A DNA stretch of 64,000 bases from Lactonifactor longoviformis DSM 17459 (lineage in GTDB: Bacteria; Bacillota; Clostridia; Lachnospirales; Lachnospiraceae). The stretch covers positions 310,001 through 374,000 of the forward strand of contig NZ_FQVI01000002.1 in assembly GCF_900129135.1 (NCBI RefSeq). Direction: 5' to 3'. Within the stretch, counting starts at the first letter, position 1, and every line of letters begins with the position of its first letter. The notes under the pieces were generated by a model that was not told where the DNA came from, searched no databases, and was given only the letters and a program-made list of their open reading frames with translations. Shown here piece after piece: positions 46,051-55,105 of this stretch. The position numbers were made by a program, and so were the translations under genes.

Positions 46051-47439
46051 TTACATATCTCTCAGAAATGCCTGATAGCCCCTGTACGCCTCATAAATGT
46101 CCACCTTGCTCGCAATCTCCCAGGGTGCATGCATATTCAGAACAGCGACGCCGCAGTCGATCACTTCCATATTATAATTAGCCAGGATATATGCAATAGT
46201 TCCGCCCCCGCCCTGGTCTACCTTCCCCAACTCTGCGGTCTGGAAGGTTACCTGATTGTCGTCCATCACTTTTCTGAGACTCCCCAGATATTCTGCATTG
46301 GCATCGTTGGATCCTGATTTCCCCCGGGCTCCGGTATATTTGTTAAAAACTACTCCTTTTCCCAAAAAAGCCGCATTTTTCTTTTCCATAACCTGCGGAT
46401 AATTCGGATCAAATGCCGCACTCACATCAGAGGAAAGCATCCTGGAGCGGCTCAAAGCCCGGCGAACCTTCAATTCACTGTAATCTCCTGCCGCATTCAT
46501 GACCTCCGCCACCATATTTTCAAAAAATCTGGACTGCATTCCGGTAGCTCCTACGCTCCCAATCTCTTCTTTGTCTACCAGAAGGCACACAGAAGTATAT
46601 TCCGGTTCATTCACCCGGAACATGGCCTGATAGGAAGGATAGGCGCATACTCTGTCATCATGGCCGTAAGCCATGATCATACTCCTGTCCAGGCCGCAGT
46701 CCCTGGCCCGACCTGCCGGCACAATCTCAATCTCTGCTGACAGGAAATCATCTTCTTCTATCTCATAGGTTTCTTTTAAAATCTGCAGCACCCGGGCTTT
46801 CACAGGCTCTTTTTCCTCGTCTTCTCCTTCAGAAACCGGGCAGCTGCCCACAAGCACATTGAGATCTTCCCCCTCAATTACCTCATTTCCCTTTTTCGCA
46901 AGCTGCTTACCGGACAGATGAATCAGCAGATCCGAGATCCCAACCACCGGATCCTCCTCATGTTCCCCAATATTCAGCGCTATCCTGGTACCATCCTTTT
47001 TCACTACAATTCCATGGACAGCCATAGGAAGGGTAACCCACTGATACTTTTTTACTCCGCCGTAATAATGTGTCTCCCAAAGTGCCTGTTCTCCTTCTTC
47101 ATAGAGAGGATTCTGTTTCAGATCCAGTCTGGGAGAATCAATATGGGCGCCCAGGATCCGCATGCCGTGCTCCAAAGGTTTTTTCCCGATTTGAAACAGT
47201 GCCAGGGCTTTCCCCATGTTATTGGCATACACTTTATCGCCCGGTTTGAGTGATGCGCCCGTGCGGATAACTTCTTCCAGATCCAGATACCCCTGCTCCC
47301 TGGCCTCCCCTATAATTCTGTCTACACATTCTCTCTCTGTCTTGCAGGCAGACAGAAAGTTTTTGTACCCCTCTGCAAAGTCCAGGACTTTCTCCCTGTC
47401 GTTCCCTCTATACTTAATCCATGCATTCTTTATGTCCAT
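46051..47439 (-). CDS. M18 family aminopeptidase
   Basis: A 462-residue zinc aminopeptidase. Metal-binding and catalytic motifs are visible: GAHIDSPRLDLKQNP, DKEEIGSVGATGMQS, SSDVSAAFDPNYP and a C-terminal CGVAVLNMHAPWE with the last His ligand. It should release N-terminal residues from cytoplasmic peptides. The sequence resembles the ApeA-type clostridial branch. Its promoter reads divergently from that of the GNAT gene. Confidence 0.93.
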   Translation of the reverse strand: MDIKNAWIKYRGNDREKVLDFAEGYKNFLSACKTERECVDRIIGEAREQGYLDLEEVIRTGASLKPGDKVYANNMGKALALFQIGKKPLEHGMRILGAHIDSPRLDLKQNPLYEEGEQALWETHYYGGVKKYQWVTLPMAVHGIVVKKDGTRIALNIGEHEEDPVVGISDLLIHLSGKQLAKKGNEVIEGEDLNVLVGSCPVSEGEDEEKEPVKARVLQILKETYEIEEDDFLSAEIEIVPAGRARDCGLDRSMIMAYGHDDRVCAYPSYQAMFRVNEPEYTSVCLLVDKEEIGSVGATGMQSRFFENMVAEVMNAAGDYSELKVRRALSRSRMLSSDVSAAFDPNYPQVMEKKNAAFLGKGVVFNKYTGARGKSGSNDANAEYLGSLRKVMDDNQVTFQTAELGKVDQGGGGTIAYILANYNMEVIDCGVAVLNMHAPWEIASKVDIYEAYRGYQAFLRDM

Positions 47440-47472
47440 ATGTAATTACCTGCCTTTCTTTTCTATTATCTG

Positions 47473-47501
47473 ATTATATCCTTTTTTCCCCCTTCCCGCA
47501 A
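47473..47501 (-). promoter_or_regulatory. Promoter of the M18 aminopeptidase gene
   Basis: Minus strand TTGCGG (47496-47501), 17-bp spacer, TATAAT (47473-47478). Confidence 0.7.
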
Positions 47502-47525
47502 GTAACGGAGCACCTAAGATTATAC

Positions 47526-47554
47526 TTGCCAGTTTCCGGCGCCTATTCTATAAT
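47526..47554 (+). promoter_or_regulatory. Promoter of the GNAT gene
   Basis: TTGCCA (47526-47531), 17-bp spacer, TATAAT (47549-47554), 42 bases before the ATG. Confidence 0.75.
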
Positions 47555-47596
47555 GTGGATAGAATTGCTCTTACAACCAAATGAGGGAGAACTATT

Positions 47597-48349
47597 ATGA
47601 AACGGAAGATAAAAATGATTGAGGACCTTTCTCTGAATGCCTGGCCCTCTCATCAAATGCAGATATATGACAGCTGGATTCTGCGCTTTTCTTATTTTTA
47701 TACCCACCGCACCAACAGTGTGGAGCAGCTGGGTCCATCCACTATTCCCCTGAGGGAAAAAATAAGCTACTGTGAAAGTGTCTACGAAGACTGGGGCACA
47801 CCCACTATCTTTAAGATCAGTCCTCTCGTAGACAGCGCATTTGACCAGATGCTGGCAGAGAGGGGTTACAACATCAGTCACATCACAGAAGTGATGACTA
47901 TGGATCTGGAGAAATTTTCCTGTGCGCCTCAGTCCTGTGACGTGCATCTGGATCACTATATCCCCGCTGAATGGATCCAGGGGCTTTTCCGCCTGAAAGG
48001 AACCACCAATCCCATACACCGTTCCATTGTTCCCTCCATGTACCGGGCTATCCCTAAAGATACCATTGCCGCCTCTATCAAAGTTGATGGACAGATAGCT
48101 GCCACCGGCCTTGGGATACTGGACCGGGAATACATTGGCCTGTATGCCATTCACGTGGAAGAGCTGTACCGGAAAATGCACTGGGGACGGGCAATCTGCA
48201 CCGCGATCATTCAGGAGGGTATTCGTCAGGGGGCCTCCTCCTCATACCTCCAGGTAGTAAAGGGCAATGAACCGGCGAAACGCCTGTATTCTGCTCTTGG
48301 ATACGAAGATTTTTATACCTACTGGTTCCGCCAGAAGGATGCAGAATAG
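47597..48349 (+). CDS. GNAT family acetyltransferase
   Basis: A 250-residue protein with an N-terminal part of about 115 residues not assignable by eye. A C-terminal GNAT fold (about 120-245) follows: AATGLGILDREYIGLYAIHV, the acetyl-CoA loop region YRKMHWGRAICTAII, and the terminal AKRLYSALGYEDFYTYWFR. The substrate is unknown. GAGGGAG precedes the start. It has its own promoter and ends at a bidirectional terminator. A minus-strand ORF over the same bases is a shadow. Confidence 0.85.
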   Translation: MKRKIKMIEDLSLNAWPSHQMQIYDSWILRFSYFYTHRTNSVEQLGPSTIPLREKISYCESVYEDWGTPTIFKISPLVDSAFDQMLAERGYNISHITEVMTMDLEKFSCAPQSCDVHLDHYIPAEWIQGLFRLKGTTNPIHRSIVPSMYRAIPKDTIAASIKVDGQIAATGLGILDREYIGLYAIHVEELYRKMHWGRAICTAIIQEGIRQGASSSYLQVVKGNEPAKRLYSALGYEDFYTYWFRQKDAE

Positions 48350-48362
48350 CTCAAAGAAGCAC

Positions 48363-48402
48363 AAGGAGCTGTCCCGAAATAACATTATCAGGACAGCTCC
48401 TT
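48363..48402. terminator. Bidirectional terminator between GNAT and GPH transporter genes
   Basis: AAGGAGCTGTCC/GGACAGCTCCTT, a 12-bp perfect stem with a 16-base loop, lying between converging genes (stops at 48349 and 48414). Confidence 0.75.
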
Positions 48403-48413
48403 CCCTATAGCTT

Positions 48414-49802
48414 TTATAATTCATGACTCTCTTCTATCTTCTTTTCTATCTCCCTTCTCATTCCCGCATAGGTCTTTTTATCAATTCCATAGAAAATCAG
48501 AGCTGCTGCTGCCCCTATGAGCAAAATGCCGCAGATTCCGTTCATTGTCAGGTTAATGGCAGTCAGTACAGAAGTATTCTGCTCTGCATTTGCCATATAT
48601 CCCAGGGCACTTAAGATCCATCCTATAAAAGCAGTACAAAATGCCATTCCCAGCTTAAATGCGAAGTTGATAAACGCTGAGATAAATCCAATGGCATGGG
48701 TGTGATATTTATATTGTGTGTATTCCGAGCAATCCGGAACCATTCCAAAAAGAGAAGCAAGGCCAAGCCCCCCGCCGATTCCTGTCAGGAATGTCATAAA
48801 ATGATATGAGTTTAGACCTGTCTGGGTATGTACAGGCAGAAAATTCATAATTACCATAAGTATTCCACTGGCCATAAATCCAATCAGAGGAAGTGTTCTC
48901 TTATTGGAAACTTTTTTTACCAGAAAAGCCAGAGAATATGTTCCAAATACCCTGCCCAGAAACATCAGGCTTGAGTTCAGCATAAACAGATTGGCATCTC
49001 CTACATAATACTTAAAGTAGTACATTCTCACAGCCCCTATTGCTGCCTCGTAGAATCCCCAGCACACAAAGGATATAATCAGTATGTGAACCGGACGGTT
49101 GCCTTTTAAAACCCTCACATATTCTTTTAAGCTCATCTTCTCTTCTGTCATGGGAATGTCAACTGTCTCTCTAGTCGTCTTAAAACAGAATAAATAGATA
49201 GGAAAAGCTATGGCAGAAAAAATTATAGCTGCATAAAAATAGCCTTTGGCCTCATCTCCCTTACCTGCAAAGTTAACAACCCTCAGCACCCCCTGGGACA
49301 GTATCAGGGTTGCAATAAAAGCTCCTGTCATACGCCAGCTCGACAACTTGGAGCGTTCATTGTCATCCCTGGTTATGGCGGCCGGCATAGCAGAATATGG
49401 AATATTCACACAGGTATAAGCGATTACTAAAACCACATAAACCGCCAAAGCATACACTGCCCGCACATTTACATTGTCAGAAGGAAACACTGTAAAGCTC
49501 ATAATATTGAAAATCAGCATAGGAACCGCCGCAAATATGATCCAGGGGCGGTATCTTCCCCACTTAGACTTTGTCCGGTCTGCTAATGCCCCTACAATGG
49601 GATCACTGACAGCATCAATCCCTTTCGAAAGAAGCATGAATGTGCCGCAGAGAGCCGCAGGAATAAGTGCAACATCGGTCCAGAAATACAGCAGATAGCC
49701 TGATACAAGTGCCCAGCTGAAATTATTTGCGAAGTCCCCTGAGGCATAGCCAATTACACGAAACGCAGATAGTTTTTCCTTGTTCTCTGTTTTTGTACCC
49801 AT
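48414..49802 (-). CDS. GPH family sugar:cation symporter
   Basis: A 462-residue membrane protein with 12 predicted TM segments. Typical of the MelB/GPH group: an N-terminal GYASGDFANNFSWALVSGYL, and DAVSDPIVGALADRTKSKWGRYRPWI containing the cation-site region and the conserved loop. It probably imports a glycoside or sugar acid with sodium or protons. It follows the dehydrogenase gene by 12 bases and both are divergent from an AraC regulator, suggesting a small catabolic locus. Confidence 0.92.
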   Translation of the reverse strand: MGTKTENKEKLSAFRVIGYASGDFANNFSWALVSGYLLYFWTDVALIPAALCGTFMLLSKGIDAVSDPIVGALADRTKSKWGRYRPWIIFAAVPMLIFNIMSFTVFPSDNVNVRAVYALAVYVVLVIAYTCVNIPYSAMPAAITRDDNERSKLSSWRMTGAFIATLILSQGVLRVVNFAGKGDEAKGYFYAAIIFSAIAFPIYLFCFKTTRETVDIPMTEEKMSLKEYVRVLKGNRPVHILIISFVCWGFYEAAIGAVRMYYFKYYVGDANLFMLNSSLMFLGRVFGTYSLAFLVKKVSNKRTLPLIGFMASGILMVIMNFLPVHTQTGLNSYHFMTFLTGIGGGLGLASLFGMVPDCSEYTQYKYHTHAIGFISAFINFAFKLGMAFCTAFIGWILSALGYMANAEQNTSVLTAINLTMNGICGILLIGAAAALIFYGIDKKTYAGMRREIEKKIEESHEL

Positions 49803-49814
49803 GCAGTCATCCTC

Positions 49815-50831
49815 CTAATTTGAGCAGTCCAGCAGAATTTTAGGATAAATAGATTTATGAAATAGAGCAAAAGCCTCTGCCCCCTCCCTAAGAGGCATTA
49901 CTTTTCCAATTATTTTATCCAGCTGCATTCTCGGAATCAGATTAATCGTTCTGTTCATAATAGACGTTGTGGTAAATACCGTCTGTATCCGGCCTTCCTT
50001 CCTGTATAAGTCATATAAGTTCAGAGGCATTTCAAAGGTCGGAGGGAATACTGCGAAATATACCGCCGTTCCACATTTAGCCAGAATTTTCAAAGGAGTT
50101 TCGGCTGCCTTCGGAGAACCCGAGAACTCAAAAACCATGTCAAACCCCTCACCCCCGGTTATCTCCATAGCCCTCGCCTCCACATCTTCATGAAAGGGAT
50201 CTATCACATGTAAGGCTCCCATGTCCAGCGCCATATTTCTCTTATCCTCGACCGGATCAATAGCGGTTACTTTAGACGCTCCTGAGAGGAGAATCATATT
50301 CAGCATAATGGAGCCAATCCCGCCCACACCTGCTATGGCCACAGTTGCCCCGTGACGGATAGGTGCAAGATCCAGTGCCCGCACAGTGCAGTTTGCCGGT
50401 TCCACCAGGCTATAATGCATGAGATCAGCATCCTTGGGAATCTTAAAGACTGCGCTGATATCGGTGACCACATACTCTGCGAATGCACCGGTTGTCTGGG
50501 AATGAACGCAATACTGAGGCATCCCTTTTTTGCACTGTTCGCATATACCGCAGCTGGTTACCGGATACAATGCCACCTTGTCTCCCACCTGATAACCCGC
50601 AGCAGCGGCTTCCGGACTGACTTCCTCAATAATTCCTGACGCTTCATGCCCCAGCGCCATGGGCGGTTTCGCATCCAGCACCCCCATTGTTACCTGATGT
50701 ACATCTGTTGCGCAGAGAGCCGCGTAGGCAATCTTAATCTTCACCTGGCGCGGAAGTACAGGCGGGATATCTACCTCCAGCACCTCTACTTTATTCTCCG
50801 CTACAAACCACAGTTGTCTCATTTTAGCCAT
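49815..50831 (-). CDS. Zinc-dependent medium-chain alcohol/polyol dehydrogenase
   Basis: A 338-residue protein. ATG 50831 (MAKMRQLWFV) was chosen for GGAGGT six bases upstream, over several in-frame ATGs. Catalytic zinc region LCATDVHQ and GHEASGIIEE, structural zinc cysteines in CGICEQCKKGMPQYC, and the Rossmann motif VAIAGVGGIGSIMLN. Resembles sorbitol/threonine-type dehydrogenases, so NAD-linked oxidation of a polyol or sugar alcohol is likely. First gene of the operon with the transporter. Confidence 0.9.
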   Translation of the reverse strand: MAKMRQLWFVAENKVEVLEVDIPPVLPRQVKIKIAYAALCATDVHQVTMGVLDAKPPMALGHEASGIIEEVSPEAAAAGYQVGDKVALYPVTSCGICEQCKKGMPQYCVHSQTTGAFAEYVVTDISAVFKIPKDADLMHYSLVEPANCTVRALDLAPIRHGATVAIAGVGGIGSIMLNMILLSGASKVTAIDPVEDKRNMALDMGALHVIDPFHEDVEARAMEITGGEGFDMVFEFSGSPKAAETPLKILAKCGTAVYFAVFPPTFEMPLNLYDLYRKEGRIQTVFTTTSIMNRTINLIPRMQLDKIIGKVMPLREGAEAFALFHKSIYPKILLDCSN

Positions 50832-50901
50832 ATCCATACCTCCATAATAGCCGCATCCTGTTCCCCGGAACATTATGCACATATTTTTCTCTGATACATG
50901 A

Positions 50902-50930
50902 ATTATATTAGCTATTATTTCTAAATTCAA
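50902..50930 (-). promoter_or_regulatory. Promoter of the dehydrogenase/transporter operon
   Basis: Minus strand TTGAAT (50925-50930), 17-bp spacer, TATAAT (50902-50907). An inverted repeat lies 10 bases upstream of the -35 box, a classic activator position. Confidence 0.75.
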
Positions 50931-50940
50931 TTGACCTGAA

Positions 50941-50965
50941 AGACATATTTTTCTCTAATATGTCT
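50941..50965. promoter_or_regulatory. Putative AraC-regulator binding palindrome
   Basis: AGACATAT/ATATGTCT, perfect 8-bp arms with a 9-bp centre, midway between the divergent promoters. Assignment to the adjacent AraC protein is inference. Confidence 0.6.
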
Positions 50966-50982
50966 CTTTTCTATCATTTATA

Positions 50983-51011
50983 TTTACTTTATTGTTTATT
51001 TGTGCTAAAAT
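50983..51011 (+). promoter_or_regulatory. Promoter of the araC-type gene
   Basis: TTTACT (50983-50988), 17-bp spacer, TAAAAT (51006-51011), 45 bases before the TTG start. Confidence 0.55.
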
Positions 51012-51055
51012 TCACTCATAATTTTGTAAACAAACTGCCAGTGAGGTGATTCCGA

Positions 51056-51940
51056 TTGGATAATATCTATAACCCCGATAATCTATATCAAAAATATATA
51101 ACCTCTGTCACCATGCCTGATTTCGATTTTATGATTCAATATGCAGAAAAGCTGAACAGTTCCACGGTAGAATTCCGACATTATCACCCATACTATGAAA
51201 TTTATTATGTAACAAGCGGCCGTCTGCATGTCCTGGTACAAGAACAGGAATTGACCCTTTCTGCCGGAGAGGTTCTTTATCTTTCTCCTAATATTAATCA
51301 CCACGTATTTCATGAACCAAATGAAAAAAAGGAATATTTTGTGATTATCTTCGATTTTGTCTCCAAAGTATCCTCAAAATCGCTGTTTGGCGCTCTGGAA
51401 TATAAAGAAATCCAGCAAGTGCTGGATTTGATCGTTCATGAGAAGTATCTGCTGTCCAGGGAAACCTTCCACGGCACCAGACTTTTGAATCAAATATGGA
51501 ATGAAATGAAGGAAAAAAAGATTGGCTGGGCTTCTGTAACCAATGTTTTATTTTACCAGTTTTTTATACAGGCACTTCGGCATATTAATGATAAAGTATC
51601 GTCACAGCAAAAGCCTGACGGTATACTAAACCTAGGGCTGGAGGCTTCCAAGTATATCCATATGAACTACCAGCATGAAATCACCATAGACAGTGTAGCT
51701 GCACATTTGAATATCGCCCCCAGACATGTAAACAGAGTATTTCAGTCTCTCTTCGGAACCACTTTCAGCAAGACTCTAAGCATACTGCGCATGGAATATG
51801 CCAAAGACTATCTCTGCAATACAGATTACTCTATTGAGGAAATCGCCCATATTGTGGGATTCGCCTCTCCAAAGTCGCTTCAGAAGCTCTTTAAAGAAAT
51901 GGAGCATATGTCTATGTCAGAATACAGAAAAACAAGGTGA
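51056..51940 (+). CDS. AraC family transcriptional regulator
   Basis: A 294-residue protein starting at TTG 51056, supported by GAGGTG eight bases upstream. An N-terminal cupin sensor domain carries HYHPYYEIYYVTSG and LSAGEVLYLSPNINHHVF. The C-terminal double HTH of about 100 residues contains ITIDSVAAHLNIAPRHVNRV and YSIEEIAHIVGFASPKSLQK. It probably responds to the sugar handled by the divergent dehydrogenase and transporter and activates them through the intergenic palindrome. Confidence 0.92.
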   Translation: MDNIYNPDNLYQKYITSVTMPDFDFMIQYAEKLNSSTVEFRHYHPYYEIYYVTSGRLHVLVQEQELTLSAGEVLYLSPNINHHVFHEPNEKKEYFVIIFDFVSKVSSKSLFGALEYKEIQQVLDLIVHEKYLLSRETFHGTRLLNQIWNEMKEKKIGWASVTNVLFYQFFIQALRHINDKVSSQQKPDGILNLGLEASKYIHMNYQHEITIDSVAAHLNIAPRHVNRVFQSLFGTTFSKTLSILRMEYAKDYLCNTDYSIEEIAHIVGFASPKSLQKLFKEMEHMSMSEYRKTR

Positions 51941-51958
51941 CAGGGGAATAACAAAAAA

Positions 51959-52007
51959 CATTCCCGCAGGAAAATCAAGTTTAAAACTCTTGATTCCTGC
52001 GGGAATG
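51959..52007. terminator. Bidirectional terminator between araC and the HPr-like gene
   Basis: CATTCCCGCAGGAA/TTCCTGCGGGAATG, a 14-bp perfect outer stem, with an inner ATCAAG/CTTGAT pair. T-runs follow on both strands (CTTTTATT on plus, TTTTTTG on minus). Confidence 0.85.
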
Positions 52008-52041
52008 CTTTTATTCGACAGTCCTTTTGTTCTCCGTTATA

Positions 52042-52296
52042 CTACTTGCTGCTCAGATATTTCTCAATGCTCTCCATAGCTTCTGCTTCGTCTGCTCCCT
52101 CCACAGAAACTGTAACAGACTCTCCTGAATCCAATCCTAAACTCATCATTCCCATAATGCTCTTTGCATTGACCTTTTTTGCTTCACTTTCTACGTAGAT
52201 GCTGCTCTCATACTGACTCGCAACCTGTACTAATAATGCAATAGGGCGCGCCTCTAAGCCGTTTGAGATTTTGATAGTAATTGGTTTCCTGATCAT
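52042..52296 (-). CDS. HPr-like protein with Glu at position 15 (Crh-like)
   Basis: An 84-residue HPr fold. The phosphotransfer site GLHARP of true HPr reads GLEARP here, so the PEP-dependent His15 is Glu15. The regulatory Ser46 and its surroundings (NAKSIMGMMSLGL) are intact. Loss of His with retention of Ser46 is the Crh pattern (Bacillus Crh has Gln15). The gene order rapZ-whiA-HPr-like also matches the Bacillus operon that carries crh. It would be a regulatory partner of CcpA after HprK phosphorylation rather than a sugar-transport phosphocarrier. Confidence 0.85.
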   Translation of the reverse strand: MIRKPITIKISNGLEARPIALLVQVASQYESSIYVESEAKKVNAKSIMGMMSLGLDSGESVTVSVEGADEAEAMESIEKYLSSK

Positions 52297-52298
52297 AC

Positions 52299-53255
52299 TT
52301 ACTCCTCCTTGTGTCCTTTCAACTCTTCTGCCATGCTGCTCAACTTTCTAAGTCTATGGTTCACTCCGGATTTCCCAACGGGAGGTGATAACAACATCCC
52401 CAGTTCCTTTAAGGTAGCTTCCGGATATTCTAACCTCAGGTTAGCTATCTCTTCCAGGTTCTCCGGGAGCTCATGAAATCCTATGGTTTTTTGGATATAT
52501 TTAATATCCTCTATTTGCTTAACTGCCGCACTCACTGTCTTGTTTATGTTAGCAGTTTCACAATTAACTTTACGGTTGACGCTGTTTCTCATCTCTTTTA
52601 GTATTCTCACATTTTCAAGATCCATGAGAGAAACATTGGCTTCCATAATCCCCAGAATCTCTACGATCTGGGCGCCTTCCTTAATGTAGACTACAAAATA
52701 CTTTTTTCTGCCTACGATTTTAGCATCCACGCCGAAGCTGCATATCAGTTCCTGCATCTGCACTGCTTTCTCTCTGGTGTTGCAGACAATCTCAAAATGA
52801 TAAAACTTCTGAGGATCGCTTAGAGACCCTGATGCCAAAAACGCACCTCTGATAAATGCCCGTCTGCAGCAGCTTTTTTGAACCACCATCTGGTTCACCA
52901 GATTATGGTGAGGTGCTATCTGCATATCCGAACTCAGTATCTTGACCGCCTGCAGAACACGTACAGTATCTTCCGGCGCATCCACCAAAACGGTATAACC
53001 GTTGTTCTTATGTAGCGATGGATTCTGTCTGACGCAGATATCAGTATCTATATTAAATGTTTTTTTCAATAATGTAAAGTACTTTCTTGCTACATATTCA
53101 TTTTCTGTGTGCATAGTCAGCATAAATCCATCCTGACCCGACGGCGTAATCCTTCCGCAAAACCCTATAATTGCGGCCAGCTCAGCGATTTGGCAGTGTC
53201 TGGCTTCGCTGATGTGCCTGGATAATTCTTCCTTTACTTGTCCGGAAAAAGACAT
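52299..53255 (-). CDS. whiA: WhiA, DNA-binding protein
   Basis: A 318-residue protein with an inactive LAGLIDADG-type N-terminal part (ELAAIIGFCGRITPSG, RAFIRGAFLASGSLSDP) and a C-terminal HTH (YPEATLKELGMLLSPPVGKS followed by GVNHRLRKL). ATG 53255 has AGG eight bases upstream; an ATG six bases earlier is possible. WhiA affects division and sporulation-linked transcription in Gram-positives. It lies between rapZ and the HPr-like gene; the yvcK gene seen between rapZ and whiA in Bacillus is absent. Confidence 0.93.
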   Translation of the reverse strand: MSFSGQVKEELSRHISEARHCQIAELAAIIGFCGRITPSGQDGFMLTMHTENEYVARKYFTLLKKTFNIDTDICVRQNPSLHKNNGYTVLVDAPEDTVRVLQAVKILSSDMQIAPHHNLVNQMVVQKSCCRRAFIRGAFLASGSLSDPQKFYHFEIVCNTREKAVQMQELICSFGVDAKIVGRKKYFVVYIKEGAQIVEILGIMEANVSLMDLENVRILKEMRNSVNRKVNCETANINKTVSAAVKQIEDIKYIQKTIGFHELPENLEEIANLRLEYPEATLKELGMLLSPPVGKSGVNHRLRKLSSMAEELKGHKEE

Positions 53256-53269
53256 TTTCATTACCTGCC

Positions 53270-54151
53270 TTATATTTTTTTGCGGAACGCATCCTTTGTT
53301 ATATCTTTATGTTCTACCCGCAGGGCAAATTCAGTCTCCTGACTCAGCCTTCTGTAGAGTTCATTGGCCAGAGTTACCGAACGGTGCTTCCCGCCTGTGC
53401 AGCCAATGCTGATAACCAGCTGGTTTTTTCCTTCCATTATGTAATTAGGAATTAAAAACCGTATCATATCCTCCAGTTTATCAGAAAACTCATGTGACAC
53501 GTCAAATCCCATTACGTAATCCCTGACCGGTTCATCATTTCCGGTCAGAGGCCGAAGCTCTTCGATGTAATATGGATTTGGCAGAAAACGTACATCAAAC
53601 ACCAAATCGGAGTCACCCGGTATTCCATATTTGAATCCAAAGGACAGTATCGTAATTACAAGGCTACGGAATTCCAGATTCTGGACAAAAATCTTGTCAA
53701 TCTCTCCTTTTAGTTCCCTGGTGAGGAGATAGCTTGTATCGATAATATAATCCGCATGTTTTTTCAAAAATTCCAGCCTTCCGCGTTCCTTGGCAATGCC
53801 CTGGTCCACCCGCCCATTCCCGGCAAGGGGATGGGTGCGGCGGGTCTCCTTGTATCGTTTCACCAGCACGGAATCCTTGGCATCCAAAAAAAGAATCTCA
53901 TACTTGAAGCCGGCCAGAGTAAGCCCCTCCAGGACCTTTTCCAATTCCCCCAACGCCTGGCCGCTTCTGACATCCACGCCCAGGGCAACCTTTTGTATCT
54001 CACTGGCCTCGCTGGCAACCATAAGCTGTGCAAATTTTTCGATCAAAGGGATAGGCAGATTATCTACGCAGAAATAATCCGCATCCTCAAGCATCTTGAG
54101 AGCGGTACTCTTGCCAGCCCCGGACATTCCAGTCACTATCACAAAACGCAT
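53270..54151 (-). CDS. rapZ: RapZ family nucleotide-binding protein
   Basis: A 293-residue protein of the YvcJ/RapZ family. P-loop GMSGAGKSTALKML is near the start, followed by DNLPIPLIEKF and the C-terminal domain IGCTGGKHRSVTLANELYRR. In enterobacteria it senses a cell-wall precursor and controls a small-RNA pathway. In Firmicutes its role is unclear, though its neighbour here is murB, a peptidoglycan precursor enzyme. Confidence 0.95.
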   Translation of the reverse strand: MRFVIVTGMSGAGKSTALKMLEDADYFCVDNLPIPLIEKFAQLMVASEASEIQKVALGVDVRSGQALGELEKVLEGLTLAGFKYEILFLDAKDSVLVKRYKETRRTHPLAGNGRVDQGIAKERGRLEFLKKHADYIIDTSYLLTRELKGEIDKIFVQNLEFRSLVITILSFGFKYGIPGDSDLVFDVRFLPNPYYIEELRPLTGNDEPVRDYVMGFDVSHEFSDKLEDMIRFLIPNYIMEGKNQLVISIGCTGGKHRSVTLANELYRRLSQETEFALRVEHKDITKDAFRKKI

Positions 54152-54166
54152 CTTTTACTCCTCCTG

Positions 54167-55078
54167 TCAGAATTCTCCCAAAAACTTCACTTCCGGTTCC
54201 AGGGTTACATTTGAATTCTCATACACTCTCTCAATGATCTGACGGATGAGCTCCCTCACCTCTTCTGCTGTGGCATTTCCATTATTGATTACAAAACCGC
54301 AGTGCTTATCAGAAACCTGAGCATTTCCCACTGCAAACCCCCGAAGTCCGGCATCCATGATAAGCTTCCCCGCAAAATATCCCTGGGGACGTTTAAATGT
54401 ACTGCCTGCACTGGGATATTCCAGAGGCTGCTTGCTCACCCTTCTGTCACGCAGCTCGTTCATTCTTTCCCTGATTTTTTCTTTTTCCCCAGGCATAAGC
54501 CGGATGGCCGCCTCCAGGACAATATAGCCGGATTCTTTGATTATACTGGTCCGGTAACCAAGCTTCAATTCCTCCGCTTTCAGGCAGCAGACCTCTCCCT
54601 CGTTGGTCATCACCACCACCTCCTGAAGGACATCCTTCATCTCTCCTCCATAGGCACCTGCATTCATTACAACCGCTCCCCCCAGTGTCCCGGGGATCCC
54701 TCCTGCGAATTCAAATCCGGTAAGCCCATATTCCATCGCTTTTCTGGCGACTTGAGAAAGCAGTGCCCCTGCCTTTACTGTGAGCAGTGTGCCTTCCACC
54801 AGGATATCACTCAGGTTCCGGTAGATCTGGATGATTGCTCCCCGGTAACCTTTATCACTCACCAGCAGATTGCTTCCGTTCCCAAGAATAAAATAGGGTA
54901 CCTCCGCCTCCTGGCAGGTATGTAATATCCTTTGTATCTCTTCAATGGAGTGGGGGCACAGATAGTAATCCGCCGGTCCTCCGATGCGGAAGGTGGTATG
55001 ATTACACATAGGCTCATCCGTCCAAACGTTATCACTTCCTACTATGCTGCAAAATTCATTTACTATATTTTCCTTCAA
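54167..55078 (-). CDS. murB: UDP-N-acetylenolpyruvoylglucosamine reductase
   Basis: A 303-residue FAD enzyme that reduces UDP-enolpyruvyl-GlcNAc to UDP-MurNAc in peptidoglycan synthesis. Motifs: GNGSNLLVSDKGYRG and AGGIPGTLGGAVVMNAGAYG for FAD, YRTSIIKESGYIV, and the catalytic EYPSAGSTFKRPQG. Length and layout fit the type II (Gram-positive) form. Confidence 0.96.
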   Translation of the reverse strand: MKENIVNEFCSIVGSDNVWTDEPMCNHTTFRIGGPADYYLCPHSIEEIQRILHTCQEAEVPYFILGNGSNLLVSDKGYRGAIIQIYRNLSDILVEGTLLTVKAGALLSQVARKAMEYGLTGFEFAGGIPGTLGGAVVMNAGAYGGEMKDVLQEVVVMTNEGEVCCLKAEELKLGYRTSIIKESGYIVLEAAIRLMPGEKEKIRERMNELRDRRVSKQPLEYPSAGSTFKRPQGYFAGKLIMDAGLRGFAVGNAQVSDKHCGFVINNGNATAEEVRELIRQIIERVYENSNVTLEPEVKFLGEF

Positions 55079-55105
55079 CTGTCTAACCTCTGCTTCCCTC
55101 TGTCT

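Noticed and set aside
47543-48181. 212-codon minus-strand frame over the GNAT gene
   Set aside because: The plus strand has a consensus promoter, SD and GNAT motifs; the minus frame has none of these.
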